DNA of 64,000 nucleotides from NCBI RefSeq assembly GCF_029635795.1, contig NZ_CP114280.1, positions 1,302,001 to 1,366,000 of the forward strand, written 5' to 3'. The translations under genes were made by a program, and so were the position numbers. Shown here piece after piece: positions 57,687-64,000 of the stretch. Numbering within the stretch: the stretch's first letter is position 1; every line of letters begins with the position of its first letter. Origin of the DNA: Dickeya lacustris. Lineage in GTDB: Bacteria > Pseudomonadota > Gammaproteobacteria > Enterobacterales > Enterobacteriaceae. Below the pieces are notes generated by a model that saw only the letters and a list, made by a program, of their open reading frames with translations, had not been told where the DNA came from and made no database searches.

Positions 57687-58706
57687 ATGCCACTGACTCT
57701 CTCGCAGGCCGAGGCGTTTGCCCGTATGCCATTACGGTATTTACGTCAGGAATATCCGAATCACATTATGCATTTGCTCAATAGCGATGACGATGCCACA
57801 ACCCCACGGCAACTGCATCCGGTGTTTTATGGCTGCTTTGACTGGCACTCGGCGGTGCATGGCTACTGGCTATTGCTGCGTTGTCTGCGCCATTTTCCGT
57901 CACTGCCCTGCTATGACGACATCACCCGGCTATTTGATGAGCATTTCACCGTGCCGAATATGGCGGTGGAGCGGGCCTACTTTCACGCGCCGATGCGTTC
58001 GTCGTTTGAGCGGCCTTATGGTTATGCCTGGCTGTTGGCACTGGCGGGCGAATTAACATACTCGGCGCACCCGGCGGCGGCCCGCTGGCTCTCTTGCCTG
58101 CAACCGCTGGTTGATGACCTGCGTCAGCGGCTACTGGACTATCTCGATAAACTTACCTATCCGATTCGGGTCGGCACGCATTACAACACGGCGTTTGCAT
58201 TGAGTTTGTCGCTTGAATATGCCAATGCGGTGGACGATAAGGCGTTGGCGCAATCCTTGCGTGATGCGGCTGTGCGTTATTACGCCTCGGATTACGACTA
58301 TCCTGCACGCTATGAGCCCGCCGGTGATGACTATTTATCGGGGGCGTTGAGTGAGGCGTTGTTGATGAGCCAGGTGATGGGGACGGCATTCCCGGAGTGG
58401 TTTACGCGTTTTCTGCCCGATTTGTCAGACACCTCCACCTTGTTGCATCCAGCCCAATTGAGCGATCGTACCGACCCGAAAATCGCCCATCTGGATGGGT
58501 TAAACCTCAGCCGCGCCTGGTGCATGCAACGTATTGTCGGGCAATTGCCCTCATCCGATGCTCGCCGTGCGCTGTTGCTGGAGAGCGCCGGGCGACATCT
58601 GGCGGCGAGCATCAACCATGTGGTAGGTAGCCACTATAGCGGCGGGCACTGGCTGGCAAGCTTTGCGATGCTGGCGCTCGAACCGAGGCTAAATACGCCG
58701 GGTTAA
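57687..58706 (+). CDS. DUF2891 family protein
   Basis: A 339-residue soluble, helix-rich protein matching DUF2891: HPVFYGCFDWHSAVHGYW at the N-terminus, FERPYGYAWLLALAGEL, RVGTHYNTAFALSL and HYSGGHWLASFA near the end. The conserved His/Asp/Trp motifs suggest an alpha/alpha-barrel hydrolase or epimerase, but no activity is known to me. It lies 92 bp after the DUF979 gene with AAGGAG upstream, and is likely in the same operon. Confidence 0.82.
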   Translation: MPLTLSQAEAFARMPLRYLRQEYPNHIMHLLNSDDDATTPRQLHPVFYGCFDWHSAVHGYWLLLRCLRHFPSLPCYDDITRLFDEHFTVPNMAVERAYFHAPMRSSFERPYGYAWLLALAGELTYSAHPAAARWLSCLQPLVDDLRQRLLDYLDKLTYPIRVGTHYNTAFALSLSLEYANAVDDKALAQSLRDAAVRYYASDYDYPARYEPAGDDYLSGALSEALLMSQVMGTAFPEWFTRFLPDLSDTSTLLHPAQLSDRTDPKIAHLDGLNLSRAWCMQRIVGQLPSSDARRALLLESAGRHLAASINHVVGSHYSGGHWLASFAMLALEPRLNTPG

Positions 58707-58871
58707 TTCAATAAAAAATCATTTTTCATGAATAAATAATCGTAATTTTTTCGATCTGGATCAGGATTTTCCTCCGTCAACCTGACTATGTTGAGTGTTA
58801 AGGAGTGGATCTGTTTCCTGTACTACGGTATCGGGCAGGGCATGACCACAGGCGTAGCCAGGAGAATAAGT

Positions 58872-59351
58872 ATGCTTGAACAGTTGAGTATCCCGGTGTC
58901 TGATTTACGTCGCAGCCTGCATTTTTACCAACAGGCGCTACAACCGCTGGGGTATGAGCACGTTAAGGATATGAAATTTGCCGTCAGTTTTGCTTTGTTG
59001 AGCGGTGATGGTCTGGCTGCGAGTTCGGGCGTGACGTTTTGGCTATTTCAGGGCGAAGTGTGTCGGCCTGCGGCGCTGCATATTGCCTTTAGCGCGCCGT
59101 CAAAAGCGGCGGTGGATGCGTTTTTCAGCGCAGCCCTTGCTGCCGGAGGCGTAGAGAATGCGATATCCGGCAAGCCGGTGGCGAGCCATCCGGGTGAATA
59201 TGCTGCTTTTGTGCGCGACCCGGATGGTTATACGGTGGCCGTGATGTGTCGCCCCGGCATGAGGGGAGAGCGTCGTTGTTGCCCGATGCGGTTTTCATGG
59301 CAAGGCGTTGATTATCCACCGCCTGCGTCCCCGCTGGTGCTGGTCTCTTGA
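58872..59351 (+). CDS. VOC (glyoxalase/bleomycin resistance) family protein
   Basis: A 159-residue vicinal-oxygen-chelate protein: MLEQLSIPVSDLRRSLHFYQQALQPLGY at the start, HIAFSAPSKAAVDAFF, and YAAFVRDPDGYTVAVMC with the C-terminal metal-ligand region. The start at 58872 follows AGGAG; an upstream in-frame ATG at 58788 would add an implausible leader. The substrate is unknown. The last 25 residues after the VOC domain look unconserved. Confidence 0.85.
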   Translation: MLEQLSIPVSDLRRSLHFYQQALQPLGYEHVKDMKFAVSFALLSGDGLAASSGVTFWLFQGEVCRPAALHIAFSAPSKAAVDAFFSAALAAGGVENAISGKPVASHPGEYAAFVRDPDGYTVAVMCRPGMRGERRCCPMRFSWQGVDYPPPASPLVLVS

Positions 59352-59432
59352 TATGGTGAGCCGTGTGACAGGGCGAGACATGGCGTTTTTTCATCTTGAC
59401 CTTTGCCACCCGGCTTCCCAATAATGGCGTCG

Positions 59433-59525
59433 TTGACTCGGGGTGCCGTGCGCGTGCAACGCACACGGCTGAGAAATACCCGTATGACCTGAACTGGATA
59501 ATGCCAGCGTAGGGAAGTCACGGTA
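59433..59525 (+). ncRNA. TPP riboswitch (THI box)
   Basis: The sequence reads like the E. coli thiM aptamer: ACTCGGGGTGCC, a variable P3 hairpin (gtgcgcgtgcaacgcacac), GGCTGAGAAATACCCGTA, TGACCTGA, CTGGATAATGCCAGCGTAGGGAAGTCACGG. It lies upstream of a short ORF coupled to thiD, so thiamine pyrophosphate should repress their translation. Confidence 0.95.
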
Positions 59526-59567
59526 TCCCATTGGCTACCGCCTTCTGCCACGCCGGTTGGGAGGTTT

Positions 59568-59696
59568 ATGCTCGCTCTGCCTGTCTTTCGCGCGCCAACG
59601 GCGCGTGCCTTTGCTCCTGTTGGTTTGCTACCGCCTGCGTTTTTCCGTCGTCGTCACGTTAATGTCGCCATCTCAACGGTGGAGGTGTGCCGATGA
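59568..59696 (+). CDS. 42-codon leader ORF between TPP riboswitch and thiD
   Basis: An ATG at 59568, preceded by GGGAGG six bases upstream, opens a 42-residue frame (MLALPVFRAPTARAF...STVEVCR). Its TGA (59694-59696) overlaps the thiD ATG (59693). It starts 43 bases after the aptamer, where the riboswitch expression platform should act. I recognise no homologue; it could be a translational-coupling leader or the vestige of an upstream thi gene such as thiM. Confidence 0.55.
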   Translation: MLALPVFRAPTARAFAPVGLLPPAFFRRRHVNVAISTVEVCR

Positions 59697-60499
59697 TAAC
59701 CCGTATTAATGCGCTCTCCATTGCCGGAACTGACCCGAGCGGCGGGGCGGGAATTCAGGCCGATTTGAAAACGTTTTCGGCGCTTTCGGCTTACGGCACG
59801 AGCGTTATCACGGCATTGGTGGCACAGAATACACGCGGCGTGCAGTCGGTTTATCGTATTGAACCTGCATTTGTGGCCGCGCAACTGGACTCCGTACTCA
59901 GTGATGTGCGTATCGACAGCGCCAAAATCGGTATGTTGTCGCACTGCGCGATAGTGGAGGTGGTTGCTCAGGCATTGCAGCGCTACCCATTGCCCTATGT
60001 GGTGCTCGATACGGTCATGCTGGCGAAAAGTGGCGACCCTCTGCTGACCGATGAGGCGATTGAGGCTCTGCGCCAGCTTTTGCTGCCACGGGTATCGCTG
60101 ATTACGCCTAACTTGCCGGAGGCGGCAGCGCTGTTGCGCTGTCGGGTTGCACAGGACGAACAGGAGATGCGCCGTCAAGGTGAGGCGCTGTTGGCGATGG
60201 GCTGCCAGGCCGTGCTGATGAAAGGCGGTCATCTTAATCAACCTGATAGCCCAGACTGGCTGCTACTGCCACACGCCGAGCCGATAAGGGTCAGCGGTGT
60301 ACGCGTGCATACCCGTCATACGCATGGCACCGGATGCACGCTCTCTGCGGCGCTGGCTGCATTGCGTCCTCGTCATGATGATTGGTTACAGACGCTCTCG
60401 GCGGCTAAAGGTTATCTGCAAGGCGCGCTTGAGCAGGCGGACTCGCTGGCTGTTGGGCAGGGCATTGGCCCGGTACACCATTTTCACCGCTGGTGGTAG
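59693..60499 (+). CDS. thiD: Hydroxymethylpyrimidine (phosphate) kinase
   Basis: ThiD phosphorylates HMP and HMP-P in thiamine biosynthesis. The 268-residue product reads close to E. coli ThiD: INALSIAGTDPSGGAGIQADLKTF at the N-terminus with the substrate pocket, LDTVMLAKSGDPLL, LITPNLPEAAALL, MKGGHL and HTHGTGCTLSAALAAL (anion hole and catalytic Cys), ending GIGPVHHFHRWW. The start at 59693 (GGAGGTG upstream) overlaps the leader ORF stop. It is expected to be TPP-repressed through the riboswitch. Confidence 0.96.
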   Translation: MITRINALSIAGTDPSGGAGIQADLKTFSALSAYGTSVITALVAQNTRGVQSVYRIEPAFVAAQLDSVLSDVRIDSAKIGMLSHCAIVEVVAQALQRYPLPYVVLDTVMLAKSGDPLLTDEAIEALRQLLLPRVSLITPNLPEAAALLRCRVAQDEQEMRRQGEALLAMGCQAVLMKGGHLNQPDSPDWLLLPHAEPIRVSGVRVHTRHTHGTGCTLSAALAALRPRHDDWLQTLSAAKGYLQGALEQADSLAVGQGIGPVHHFHRWW

Positions 60500-60503
60500 G
60501 CGC

Positions 60504-60551
60504 TGTCTGAGATAGGAATGGTCTGGGATAGGAACCGTCTGAGATAAGAAA
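60504..60551. repeat. Degenerate 16-17-bp tandem repeat after thiD
   Basis: Three consecutive related units: gtctgagataggaat, gtctgggataggaac, gtctgagataagaaa. They lie in the thiD 3' region; the rest of the gap to psiE (to 60728) holds no gene. Confidence 0.7.
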
Positions 60552-60728
60552 ATTCGATATCGGTTGAGGAAGATTGCATAGACAGCCAGACACAGGCTGA
60601 GTAATTTGTGATCTTCATCATGTTATTGCCGCTGCTGTTGCTAAAGCACAGCGCATTGGCGGCTTTTCAATGTCGCAGGCCCCTGTTTTACGGGGCTGCT
60701 TTTGGCCATTACGGGGAGAGGGCGTTAT

Positions 60729-61136
60729 ATGGCAGGTTCTGCACGAGCAGTGATGGTAGCCAAGGGATTACAGACCATACTCAATGTCGGGTTGTTGGTG
60801 CTGGCGGTGATTCTGGTGGTTTTCCTTGGCAAGGAAACCTGGCATCTGGCAACGGTTTTGTTGGTCAGTAATGAGAAAGAATCGTCTTACATGCTGATTG
60901 AGAGCCTGGTGATTTATTTTCTCTATTTTGAATTTTTGGCGCTGATCGTGAAGTATTTTTTATCAGGCTATCACTTCCCGCTACGCTATTTTGTTTATAT
61001 CGGCATTACGGCGATTGTGCGCCTGATTATTGTTGATCATAACAATCCGGCCGATACTTTCACCTATTCTGGGGCGATCCTGATTTTGGTTATCACGCTG
61101 TATCTGGTGAACAGTTCGCGCCTGAAACGGGAATAA
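60729..61136 (+). CDS. psiE: PsiE phosphate-starvation-inducible membrane protein
   Basis: The 135-residue inner membrane protein has four hydrophobic helices. [28 protein letters not shown] and [23 protein letters not shown] are almost identical to E. coli PsiE. Function is unknown; expression in E. coli depends on PhoB and CRP. The start at 60729 follows GGAGAGGG. Confidence 0.93.
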   Translation: MAGSARAVMVAKGLQTILNVGLLVLAVILVVFLGKETWHLATVLLVSNEKESSYMLIESLVIYFLYFEFLALIVKYFLSGYHFPLRYFVYIGITAIVRLIIVDHNNPADTFTYSGAILILVITLYLVNSSRLKRE

Positions 61137-61164
61137 AGCCGTTTGACACAAGCCGTTTGACACA
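61137..61164. repeat. 14-bp perfect tandem duplication after psiE
   Basis: The unit agccgtttgacaca occurs twice head to tail, starting at the psiE stop codon. Confidence 0.8.
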
Positions 61165-61172
61165 AAGAAAAG

Positions 61173-61200
61173 GGCCAGCTCAAGGGAGATTGAGCTGGCC
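61173..61200. terminator. Hairpin after psiE
   Basis: A perfect 11-bp stem (GGCCAGCTCAA / TTGAGCTGGCC) with loop GGGAGA. It is not followed by a T-run but directly by TAAGGAGG, a strong SD. Confidence 0.6.
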
Positions 61201-61227
61201 TAAGGAGGTGGTTCCTAATGTAGGACG

Positions 61228-61299
61228 ATGTCACTACGCTTATTTTTTGTTCTGTATTTTCTCAGCGCTGAAATAGTAACCAGTTGGACGCGCGATTGA
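61228..61299 (+). CDS. Possible 23-residue hydrophobic small protein
   Basis: A strong SD (AGGAGG, 61203-61208) is followed at the optimal distance by ATG-TAG (61218-61223), a start-stop. Four bases later ATG (61228) opens a 23-codon frame (MSLRLFFVLYFLSAEIVTSW...) that looks like a single membrane-spanning peptide. I recognise no named small protein. The SD has no other gene to serve on this strand, since trhP is convergent. Confidence 0.4.
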   Translation: MSLRLFFVLYFLSAEIVTSWTRD

Positions 61300-61350
61300 T
61301 GTGACCAGATTCTAAAAAATGTCACATTACCTTCGTTTCTGTTACTTTTC

Positions 61351-62727
61351 TCATTTGGCATGCGGTTGTCGGGTGTTCGTTCCCGGCAAATTACGCAGTA
61401 ATAACGCGTATTCCAGCGCGATGTCATCAGGCACCGGTAAATACACAATGTGGCCGTCTCCCGGGGCGACATCAACCGGTTGACCTTTTTTGTTCAGCAA
61501 CGTTGTCACGGTAAACTGGATATTGCCGCCCGGTGTCATCATTTCCACGCTATCGCCGCAGGCAAACTTGTTTTTAACGGCGACTTCCGCCAGGCCGTCG
61601 CGACGCTGGCCGGTGAACTCACCCACAAACTGCTGACGATCGGAGACGGAGTAACCGTATTCGTAAGTCTGGTAGTCTTCATGGACGTGGCGGCGCAGGA
61701 AACCTTCGGTATAACCACGGTGCGCCAGCCCTTCCAGCGTCTGTAGCAGTGTCGGGTCAAACGGTTTGCCTGCCGCAGCATCATCGATAGCCTGACGATA
61801 AACCTGCGCTGTACGCGCACAGTAGTAGAACGATTTGGTGCGCCCCTCGATTTTCAGGGAGTGAACGCCCATTTTGGTTAACCGTTCGACGTGCTGAATC
61901 GCGCGCAGATCGCGAGAGTTCATGATGTAAGTGCCGTGTTCATCTTCAAACGCACTCATGTACTCGCCTGGTCGCTGGCTCTCTTCTAGCATGAACACTT
62001 TATCCGTCGGTGCGCCGATACCGAGTGTGGGCTGAACAGCGGTGCTCCCGACTTCTGTAATCGCGATAGGCTCATGAATATGGACGATATTGCCGGTATC
62101 ATCCTCTTTGCCTTCCTGCACTTTATATTCCCACCGGCAGGCATTGGTGCAGGTGCCCTGGTTTGGATCGCGCTTGTTAATATAACCCGAGAGCAGGCAG
62201 CGCCCGGAATAGGCCATACACAGCGCGCCATGCACGAAAATTTCCAGTTCCATTTCCGGCACCTGAGCGCGGATTTCTTCAATCTCTTCAAGCGATAACT
62301 CACGCGAGAGAATCACCCGGCTTAATCCCATTTGCTGCCAGAATTTCACCGTCGCCCAGTTTACCGCATTAGCCTGCACCGACAGGTGAATTGGCATCTG
62401 TGGGAAGTTCTCACGTACCAGCATAATGAGCCCAGGATCAGACATGATGAGCGCATCGGGCTGCATATCGACAACAGGCTGTAAATCACGTAAGAAGGTT
62501 TTCAACTTGGCGTTATGAGGCGCGATGTTCACCACCACATAAAACTTTTTCCCCAGCGAATGCGCTTCACTGATGGCTTGCGCCAGTGTTTGATGGTTGA
62601 ACTCGTTATTGCGTACTCGCAGGCTATAACGGGGCTGACCGGCATAAATTGCATCTGCGCCGTACGCAAAAGCGTAACGCATATTTTTTAACGTACCGGC
62701 CGGAGACAGTAATTCTGGTTTGAACAT
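61351..62727 (-). CDS. trhP: TrhP (YegQ) tRNA 5-hydroxyuridine modification protein, peptidase U32 family
   Basis: A 458-residue U32-family protein (E. coli YegQ 453). It is needed for prephenate-dependent hydroxylation of tRNA wobble uridine. ELLSPAGTLKNMRYAFAYGADAIYAG is the N-terminal TIM-barrel signature. EIFVHGALCMAYSGRCLLSGY and NQGTCTNACRWEY provide the cysteines that likely bind an Fe-S cluster, and LKIEGRTKSFYY follows. It is a single gene on the minus strand. Confidence 0.93.
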   Translation of the reverse strand: MFKPELLSPAGTLKNMRYAFAYGADAIYAGQPRYSLRVRNNEFNHQTLAQAISEAHSLGKKFYVVVNIAPHNAKLKTFLRDLQPVVDMQPDALIMSDPGLIMLVRENFPQMPIHLSVQANAVNWATVKFWQQMGLSRVILSRELSLEEIEEIRAQVPEMELEIFVHGALCMAYSGRCLLSGYINKRDPNQGTCTNACRWEYKVQEGKEDDTGNIVHIHEPIAITEVGSTAVQPTLGIGAPTDKVFMLEESQRPGEYMSAFEDEHGTYIMNSRDLRAIQHVERLTKMGVHSLKIEGRTKSFYYCARTAQVYRQAIDDAAAGKPFDPTLLQTLEGLAHRGYTEGFLRRHVHEDYQTYEYGYSVSDRQQFVGEFTGQRRDGLAEVAVKNKFACGDSVEMMTPGGNIQFTVTTLLNKKGQPVDVAPGDGHIVYLPVPDDIALEYALLLRNLPGTNTRQPHAK

Positions 62728-62854
62728 GGTTTCTCTCGAGTCTGATCACAGGTCAGGCTGCTCCCGCTCGGGAGCAGTTAAAGGCGGCAGATTCTAGCGC
62801 CAATGGCGGTAAAAATCAGCAGTCAGCAAGCGAAAAGTGCATAGAAAAAGTGTG

Positions 62855-62912
62855 GGTGTTGAGGCTGGCGTAAGCGTTGAGGCTGGTATAGGTGTTGAAG
62901 CAGGCGTAACAG
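62855..62912. repeat. Degenerate 18-bp tandem repeats
   Basis: Three related units gttgaggctggcgtaagc, gttgaggctggtataggt, gttgaagcaggcgtaaca. They lie in the gap between trhP and the acetyltransferase gene, with no gene using them convincingly. Confidence 0.7.
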
Positions 62913-62943
62913 GTGCTGGCCTTGATGGTGTAGGGGCCAGCAC
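62913..62943. terminator. Hairpin downstream of the CatB-like gene
   Basis: GTGCTGGCC pairs perfectly with GGCCAGCAC around a 13-nt loop, 15 bases past the end of the minus-strand acetyltransferase gene. There is no T-run on that strand. Confidence 0.5.
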
Positions 62944-62958
62944 GCATGTGGCGAGAGA

Positions 62959-63693
62959 TTATTTGGGCGTTGCGTGTGTGGCTAACCAGCGCTGTTTTTC
63001 CTCTTTGAGCTCGCAGATAACATCAAGGCTTTTTGCCTCATCATCAGTAAGATCGACTAAAAAAAACTGCATATGCTGTTTTATCCACCCAAATAATTCA
63101 GGCATATCCCACCAGGCGAGATCTAATAACGCTTCACGAATTTTTTCTGAAAAACGAAAGCGAATGAGTTTTGCCGGTGTCCCTGCATAAATACCGTAGG
63201 CTTCACTTCTGAAGTTTGGCGGCAGTAACGAGCGAGCGCCAATAACGCATCCATTTTCAATAATGCCGCCGCCCAACATCATCGTTTCATCACCGATCCA
63301 GACGTCATTTTTAACAATCGAGTCTTGATATTGGGGTTGTAACGGGTTTTGGAGCTCTTCACTAAACAGAGAAAACATGGCTGTCGAGATGGTTCGCATT
63401 TCATGCTGCCCGTTTAAAATGAACTTTAACCGGCAGCCTCCCGCAACAAACCTGCCAATTCTTAAGTTTTGAGCGCCTGAATCATATTTCACTACTGAAC
63501 CGACCCCTACTCCAGAGCCTTTACCTATGTGAAATAAACCAATATCAGATTGCTCTCCAAGCCAGTTTTGGAAGAAGTCATGTGGAATTGAGCTAAAAAA
63601 ACCATCACTGTATCTTATGACTTTCAAATGTTTAGCAAGTGCACAGGTTGTGTCAAACCCCAGGCAATCATCATCAGTTGAAATATTCATCAT
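62959..63693 (-). CDS. CatB-related xenobiotic O-acetyltransferase
   Basis: A 244-residue left-handed beta-helix acetyltransferase of the chloramphenicol/virginiamycin (XAT) type. NGQHEMRTIST contains the presumed catalytic His. VKNDVWIGDETMMLGGGIIENGCVIGARSLLP is the hexapeptide-repeat coil, and YAGTPAKLIRFRFSEKI closes the family motif. Such enzymes transfer acetyl from acetyl-CoA to a hydroxyl; the native substrate is unknown and resistance is not implied. Confidence 0.88.
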   Translation of the reverse strand: MMNISTDDDCLGFDTTCALAKHLKVIRYSDGFFSSIPHDFFQNWLGEQSDIGLFHIGKGSGVGVGSVVKYDSGAQNLRIGRFVAGGCRLKFILNGQHEMRTISTAMFSLFSEELQNPLQPQYQDSIVKNDVWIGDETMMLGGGIIENGCVIGARSLLPPNFRSEAYGIYAGTPAKLIRFRFSEKIREALLDLAWWDMPELFGWIKQHMQFFLVDLTDDEAKSLDVICELKEEKQRWLATHATPK

Positions 63694-64000
63694 CTTCCTT
63701 TGAATAAATTCTTGGTTTGGTGGCGCAATTTTTTCTAATAAATTGAAATAATAATAAGCGATAGATTAACAAAAAGTCATCACTTTCGAGCCACCGCCGA
63801 GCGGCTCTGCGCAATGGTTATCATCAAGAATGCGATCAAGAGTGTGATAAAGGGTGCGAGCGCGCTGTGGGTGTAGGAAGAGGGGAAATAGGTGGCGGGT
63901 GTCTCTGCGTGTGAAACCAACACGCGGTGATACTATTTTGTCACCGTGTGTTGGGTGTATCAGGCGAATAAAGCGAATAAAAGGAACGTGGGTTAAGAAA
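63694..64000. other. Right end of window, no gene seen
   Basis: Promoter region of the acetyltransferase (AT-rich 63700-63775), then GC-richer DNA with a 12-bp inverted repeat at 63919-63952 (AACACGCGGTGA / TCACCGTGTGTT, one mismatch, 10-nt loop). A gene may start just beyond the window. Confidence 0.5.

Noticed and set aside
1..64000. CRISPR arrays, rRNA or tRNA genes
   Set aside because: No regularly spaced direct repeats with unique spacers and no tRNA- or rRNA-like sequences were recognised on either strand by eye.

Overview
The window looks like the chromosome of a Dickeya-like soft-rot enterobacterium (Pectobacteriaceae). The evidence is GC-rich housekeeping genes that read closely like Escherichia coli proteins (hypA-F, fdoGHI, fdhE, roxA, psiE, thiD, trhP), a Klebsiella-style assimilatory nitrate operon (nasR-nasFEDCBA), and a LacI-type regulator paired with a LamB-like porin resembling the galactan-responsive ganR/ganL pair of Dickeya. 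The genus is an inference.

Left part (1-33 kb). The window opens in the 3' end of a hybE-like hydrogenase chaperone gene, followed by the [NiFe]-hydrogenase maturation operon hypABCDE and, after a gap, hypF. HypB carries an extremely His-rich tail. After ylaC, a glutamine amidotransferase and a MocR-type regulator come the formate dehydrogenase genes fdoGHI, in which the catalytic residue is Cys rather than selenocysteine. A chemoreceptor and an MFS carrier separate fdoGHI from its assembly gene fdhE. Next is the nitrate assimilation locus: nasR (ANTAR antiterminator), a leader with a sigma-54 promoter, a hexaloop hairpin and a strong terminator, then the nitrate ABC transporter, a fused NasC-NasB nitrite reductase of 1387 residues that keeps an internal ribosome binding site and start codon, nitrate reductase NasA and the siroheme methyltransferase CobA. 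Together these take up nitrate and reduce it to ammonium.

Middle part (33-56 kb). This is an accessory region full of mobile DNA. It holds two inverted copies of an IS407-group IS3 element, one nested in an older IS3 remnant; an IS903-type IS5 element; and remnants of IS1 and IS3. The most interesting content is a tightly overlapping, AT-rich five-gene operon (42.6-48.0 kb): an alpha-oxoamine synthase/CqsA-like PLP enzyme, an O-methyltransferase, an ATP-grasp ligase, an MFS exporter and a short PaaK-like adenylating enzyme. It looks like a small biosynthetic cluster for a secreted aminoketone- or pyrazinone-derived metabolite, and I recognise no described pathway. An alginate-lyase-like secreted protein, a DUF3750 protein, a secreted repeat protein and two unrecognised genes follow.

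Right part (56-64 kb). The backbone resumes with a DUF969/DUF979 transporter pair and DUF2891, a VOC protein, a TPP riboswitch controlling a 42-codon leader ORF coupled to thiD, psiE, a possible 23-residue small membrane protein, trhP (yegQ) and a CatB-like acetyltransferase. No rRNA, tRNA or CRISPR array was seen.
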